From positions 1-64,000 of the forward strand of contig CALCHN010000043.1 of NCBI GenBank assembly GCA_937901255.1: 64,000 bases of DNA. Reading direction: 5' to 3'. The position numbers and the translations under genes are program-made. Under the pieces are notes generated by a model. It was given only the letters and a program-made list of their open reading frames with translations. It ran no database searches and was not told the DNA's origin. Origin of the DNA: an uncultured Flavobacteriales bacterium. GTDB taxonomy: Bacteria; Bacteroidota; Bacteroidia; Flavobacteriales_E; Vicingaceae. Positions 60,351-64,000 of this stretch are shown in pieces (position 1 is the stretch's first letter; each line of letters begins with the position of its first letter).

Positions 60351-61604
60351 TTAATCCCCTACCATTACCGGAGTATTTTGCTTTGTATAATCGGCATAGC
60401 TCTTCATAATTGCGGAAAAAAGCAAGTCTCCCATCAATTTATACCCATCTGATGTTAAGTGGATTTTATCTGTTTTTGCCAATCCGTGTTTTTGCCAGGT
60501 TTTTATAGAACCTAATCCTCCCATAACATGGTACATGTCCCACATGGCAGCATTGTGTTTGGTTGCTAACCTAATCATAACATCCCTTGCTTCTTCCACT
60601 CTTTTGTTAGGATATCTTCTTTTGTAGTAACTGTCGTTATTGGTTACAAAAATAAAATTAGTTGTTGGTGATACCGATTTAATCCAATCTACTAATGTGT
60701 CGTAATTATTTTCGTAACAATTACCACAGAAACCAGGGTCGTAAGCATCGTTGATACCAATACAAAAAATCACTAAATCGGGCTGTATAGCTTGCAAATG
60801 CTGTTTAAACAAAGTTGCTCTTAAATAACTTGATGTGCTTGCTCCATTAACTCCAATTGAATTGTAAACTACTCCCGGATCATTATTTTCCAGACTAATT
60901 CCATATAATTCAAAAGGTTGTGAAGCTGAGTCGTTTTTGTAAATGGTAAAATCAACCACATTTTTATATTCTGCAAAAACAAATTCGGTGAAGCCAATAC
61001 TATCGTTTACGGTTATAGCAACACAAGTGTCCTTAGTAAGTTCTATACAATAACCCAACGAATCCTGATTATGAAAAATCTTGATACGTTTAAAATCGTA
61101 AGCTGGAGTATCATCTCCACGAAAATTTATTGAAAAAGAAGCAACGCTATCAGCTGTTGTTGCTGTAATTCCGGAAACTCCCCAAGTAGCATGATGTTTA
61201 CTTACAGAGTTTCTAAACCCTTGCCATTCTCCGGTATAACTCACTTCGTAATAATAAGGATTGTTGGTTTTGGCTAGTTTAAAGGGAAACAAAAAACCTC
61301 TTCCGCCATTAAGGTTGGGAGAAACCTTGTGAAAATTCTTTCTGAGTTGGTCGGACCAAATATCTGCCTGGATATGAGAACCACCCATTTGCATAATGTT
61401 TACCTTTCCTTTTCCTTCAAACATTAGTGTATCTAACTTTGTATAAAAATTATTGAGGTTAGCACCATCATGATAAAAATGTAAATAGTTAGAATCGTAT
61501 TGAATAAAATCGTGCTGTGGTAAGATATGTGGATTTCCTTGTGCAACAGTAATTTGTTGAAATAATAACAAGCTAAAAAAAGTCACTAATATTTTATTAA
61601 TCAT
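60351..61604 (-). CDS. Secreted SGNH/GDSL hydrolase-like protein
   Basis: A 417-residue protein with signal peptide (LVTFFSLLLFQQITVAQG). SGNH blocks: block I MQMGGSHIQADI near 70-81 (the GGSH variant), FCIGINDAYDPGF near 280 (block III, Asn), and HLTSDGYKLMGDLLF near 386-400 with the catalytic Asp-His. The middle (about 130-250) is a carbohydrate-binding-like beta insert. Related proteins deacetylate cell-wall or polysaccharide sugars; substrate unknown. Confidence 0.82.
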   Translation of the reverse strand: MINKILVTFFSLLLFQQITVAQGNPHILPQHDFIQYDSNYLHFYHDGANLNNFYTKLDTLMFEGKGKVNIMQMGGSHIQADIWSDQLRKNFHKVSPNLNGGRGFLFPFKLAKTNNPYYYEVSYTGEWQGFRNSVSKHHATWGVSGITATTADSVASFSINFRGDDTPAYDFKRIKIFHNQDSLGYCIELTKDTCVAITVNDSIGFTEFVFAEYKNVVDFTIYKNDSASQPFELYGISLENNDPGVVYNSIGVNGASTSSYLRATLFKQHLQAIQPDLVIFCIGINDAYDPGFCGNCYENNYDTLVDWIKSVSPTTNFIFVTNNDSYYKRRYPNKRVEEARDVMIRLATKHNAAMWDMYHVMGGLGSIKTWQKHGLAKTDKIHLTSDGYKLMGDLLFSAIMKSYADYTKQNTPVMVGD

Positions 61605-61814
61605 CTACCAAAAGTATTTAAAAACAAAAATACCAAAGAAAACAAGTTGATTTTGGAGGAATACCATTAGGTTTTTAACAAATTAACTTTTGTTATTAAT
61701 TTCACACTTTATTATGAACTATTTTGTTAATAAATCTATTGAAAACCCATATTCAAAAAGCATATAGAAAACAATAAGTTTGTTTAATTTCGGACTTTAA
61801 ACCACAAATAAACT

Positions 61815-63683
61815 ATGGAAAACGAAGTAACATATAGCGAAGACAATATCCGATCGCTCGATTGGAAAGAACATATCCGATTAAGACCGGGGATGTATAT
61901 TGGTAAACTTGGTGATGGTGCTGCTTACGATGATGGTATTTACATATTAATTAAAGAAGTTTTTGATAACTCTATTGATGAATATGTAATGGGAAATGGA
62001 AAAACCATAGAAGTAAATATAAAAGACAAAACCGTTAAAGTTAGAGATTATGGTCGTGGTATTCCATTAGGAAAAGTTATTGACTGTGTTTCTAAAATGA
62101 ACACCGGTGGAAAATATGACTCTAAAGCTTTTAAAAAATCTGTTGGTTTAAATGGTGTAGGAACAAAAGCAGTAAACGCCCTTTCATCTTATTTTAAAGT
62201 AGAATCTGTTCGTGATGGAAAAATTAAAAAAGTAGAGTTTGAAAAAGGTGAGCTAATTAACGACTACGAAATAGAAGAATCATCTTATAGAAAAGGAACT
62301 AAAATTACTTTTATTCCCGATGAAACCATTTTTAAAAACTACACTTTCAGAAATCAGCACATAGAAAAACTGCTTTGGAATTATGCTTTTTTAAATACTG
62401 GATTAACCATCTATTTTAATGGTGAAAAAATTCAATCGGAAAATGGTTTAAAAGATTTATTAGATCAAAACCTTTCTAACAAACCACTTTACCCAATAAT
62501 TCACTTACATGGCGAAGATATTGAAGTAGCTATAACCCACACTGAATCTTATGGAGAGGAATATTATTCGTTTGTAAACGGACAATATACGCCACAAGGA
62601 GGAACCCACCAAACTGAGTTTAGAACTGCTTTAGTAAAAACCATTAGAGAATTTTACGGAAAAGATTATGATGCTTCTGACATCCGTTCTTCTATTGTTT
62701 CCGCAATAAGCGTAAAAGTAATGGAACCAGTTTTTGAATCTCAAACAAAAACCAAACTAGGCTCTACAGAAGTTGGTCCTGATGGTCCTTCTATGAGAGC
62801 TTTTATTACTGATTTCTTAAAAAGAGAATTAGATAATTTTCTACATAAAAATCCGGAAGTTGCTGAAGCACTTCAACGAAAAATATTGCAGTCGGAACGT
62901 GAGCGTAAAGATATGGCTGGCATTAAGCAATTAGCTAAAAAAAGAGCTAAAGATGCTTCTTTACATAACAAAAAGCTAAGAGATTGCAGGCTACATTATA
63001 ACGATACTAAAGACAATGAAAGAAAAGTGGAAACAACACTTTTTATTACTGAGGGAGACTCAGCTTCTGGTTCTATTACCAAATCGAGAGATGTAAACAC
63101 CCAAGCTGTTTTTAGTTTAAAAGGAAAACCACTAAACTCTCATGGGTTAACCAAAAAGATAGTGTATGAAAATGAAGAGTTTAACTTACTTCAGGCAGCA
63201 TTAAACATAGAAGAAAGCATAGACGATTTAAGGTACAACAACATTGTAATTGCTACCGATGCTGATGTTGATGGAATGCACATCCGTTTATTGCTCATTA
63301 CTTTTTTCTTGTCTTTCTTTCCTGATATTATTAAAAACGGACATCTATATATTTTAGATACGCCACTTTTTAGAGTTAGGGATAAATCTAAAACCATTTA
63401 TTGCTATTCTGAAGAAGAAAGACAAAATGCCATGAAAGAACTTAGAGGAAAACCCGAAATTACCCGATTTAAAGGATTGGGAGAAATTTCGCCCAACGAG
63501 TTCAAACACTTTATTGGCAAAGACATTCGTTTAGACCCTGTAATTATTGGTAAAAACACACCCATTCAAGAAATGTTGGAGTTTTACATGGGAAAAAACA
63601 CTCCTGAACGTCAGGAATTTATTATTGACAACTTAAAAATAGAAAAAGACCTAGCTGAAGAATTGTTAGTAGCCGAAGGTTAA
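61815..63683 (+). CDS. parE: DNA topoisomerase IV subunit B
   Basis: A 622-residue GHKL ATPase that decatenates chromosomes with ParC. N-terminal ATP site: KEVFDNSIDEYVMG near 47, DYGRGIPLG near 76, KSVGLNGVGTKAVNALSS split near 100-120. TOPRIM motifs TEGDSASGS near 415 and DADVDGMHIRLLL near 482. The form EGDSASGS and PLNSHGLT suggests ParE rather than GyrB. A PASTA protein gene follows after 49 bp; no parC is adjacent in view. Confidence 0.95.
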   Translation: MENEVTYSEDNIRSLDWKEHIRLRPGMYIGKLGDGAAYDDGIYILIKEVFDNSIDEYVMGNGKTIEVNIKDKTVKVRDYGRGIPLGKVIDCVSKMNTGGKYDSKAFKKSVGLNGVGTKAVNALSSYFKVESVRDGKIKKVEFEKGELINDYEIEESSYRKGTKITFIPDETIFKNYTFRNQHIEKLLWNYAFLNTGLTIYFNGEKIQSENGLKDLLDQNLSNKPLYPIIHLHGEDIEVAITHTESYGEEYYSFVNGQYTPQGGTHQTEFRTALVKTIREFYGKDYDASDIRSSIVSAISVKVMEPVFESQTKTKLGSTEVGPDGPSMRAFITDFLKRELDNFLHKNPEVAEALQRKILQSERERKDMAGIKQLAKKRAKDASLHNKKLRDCRLHYNDTKDNERKVETTLFITEGDSASGSITKSRDVNTQAVFSLKGKPLNSHGLTKKIVYENEEFNLLQAALNIEESIDDLRYNNIVIATDADVDGMHIRLLLITFFLSFFPDIIKNGHLYILDTPLFRVRDKSKTIYCYSEEERQNAMKELRGKPEITRFKGLGEISPNEFKHFIGKDIRLDPVIIGKNTPIQEMLEFYMGKNTPERQEFIIDNLKIEKDLAEELLVAEG

Positions 63684-63732
63684 TCCTATAAACTTCTAAA
63701 CTCATAAACTTCTCACCTAAAAGAATAAACAA

Positions 63733-64000
63733 ATGCTAAAATTCATATTCAGTAAACTTTTCTTAATCAACTTAGTTGCAGCAATTATTTTAATTATTAT
63801 TGCCTTTTATAGCTTTTCTGGTTACTTAACAAGTTATACCTTACATGGAGAGAGTGTTACTGTTCCATCATTAGAAGGATTAAGTGAAGAAGAAGTAACT
63901 ACTTTGCTGGAAGAAAAAGAATTACGCTACGAAATCCTGGATTCTGTTTATGTAGAAAAACAACCCAAAGGAATAGTAATAGACCAAAACCCTAAAGCAG
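63733..64000 (+). CDS. PASTA-domain membrane protein (partial, runs off the window)
   Basis: The first 89 codons of a gene that continues past the end. It starts MLKFIFSKLFLINLVAAIIL, an N-terminal membrane anchor, followed by SVTVPSLEGLSEEEVTTLLE and VYVEKQPKGIVIDQNPKA, a PASTA domain of the kind that binds peptidoglycan in kinases and penicillin-binding proteins. In Bacteroidota short PASTA proteins of unknown role are found. Complete length unknown. Confidence 0.8.
   Translation, partial: MLKFIFSKLFLINLVAAIILIIIAFYSFSGYLTSYTLHGESVTVPSLEGLSEEEVTTLLEEKELRYEILDSVYVEKQPKGIVIDQNPKA

Overview
The window comes from a low-GC member of the Bacteroidota, most likely a Flavobacteriales-type bacterium. 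The evidence is a type IX secretion context (a type B sorting-domain protein followed by a PorP/SprF-like gene, and a DUF5103 plug-type protein), PKD-repeat proteins, lipoproteins with a Bacteroidota-style lipobox, promoter candidates of the TTTG / TAnnTTTG type, many start codons without an obvious Shine-Dalgarno (several TTG), and a Na+-translocating NQR operon, which is common in marine members. No tRNA, rRNA or CRISPR array was seen.

Layout. 1-8 kb: housekeeping genes (panB, an O2/NO-binding trio of truncated haemoglobin, a small conserved protein and a hemerythrin, bcp, recA with a TPR lipoprotein, and an ABC-F ATPase). 8-18 kb: cell-envelope genes, namely a large PKD/type B CTD protein with its SprF-like partner, an outer-membrane protein, and a translationally coupled TPR/beta-barrel pair. 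18-21 kb: an FtsE-like ATPase and a YfiR-coiled coil-SpoIIE phosphatase. 21.5-22.5 kb: a gene-free stretch holding a MITE-like inverted-repeat element. 22.5-25.8 kb: thrS-infC-rpmI-rplT. 25.9-33.2 kb: a defence island, rhuM, type III mod, fic and res, bounded by near-identical terminator hairpins. 33.3-40 kb: three tandem SpoIIE-type phosphatases with different sensory N-termini. 40.2-46.2 kb: nqrABCDEF on the minus strand. 46.4-54.4 kb: T9SS plug-type protein, TSUP transporter, M20 peptidase, a large propeller/beta-barrel protein, an MBL hydrolase and a membrane protein. 54.4-59.2 kb: a zinc-ribbon methyltransferase, a hexapeptide acyltransferase, a FemAB/GNAT-like protein, an N-acyl/O-acyltransferase pair that looks like glycine-lipid synthesis, and a CDGSH protein. 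59.2-64 kb: aldo/keto reductase, secreted SGNH hydrolase, parE and the start of a PASTA protein.

The most unusual signal is a family of GC-rich, multi-hairpin palindromes that stand out from the AT-rich background. One sits between genes. Others lie inside reading frames without breaking them: at the same codon position in three different SpoIIE phosphatase genes, at a second place in one of those genes, and near the N-terminus of the type III methyltransferase. They appear to add Pro/Gly/Ser-rich loops to the proteins, much as the Rickettsia palindromic elements do.

The second point of interest is the defence island. A Fic AMP-transferase-type gene sits between mod and res, rhuM lies upstream behind a duplicated 37-bp promoter-like repeat, and the gap before res carries four copies of a TTGTGCA motif and an 18-bp perfect palindrome that look like operators controlling the restriction subunit. 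Calls rest on reading motifs by eye; no database search was run.
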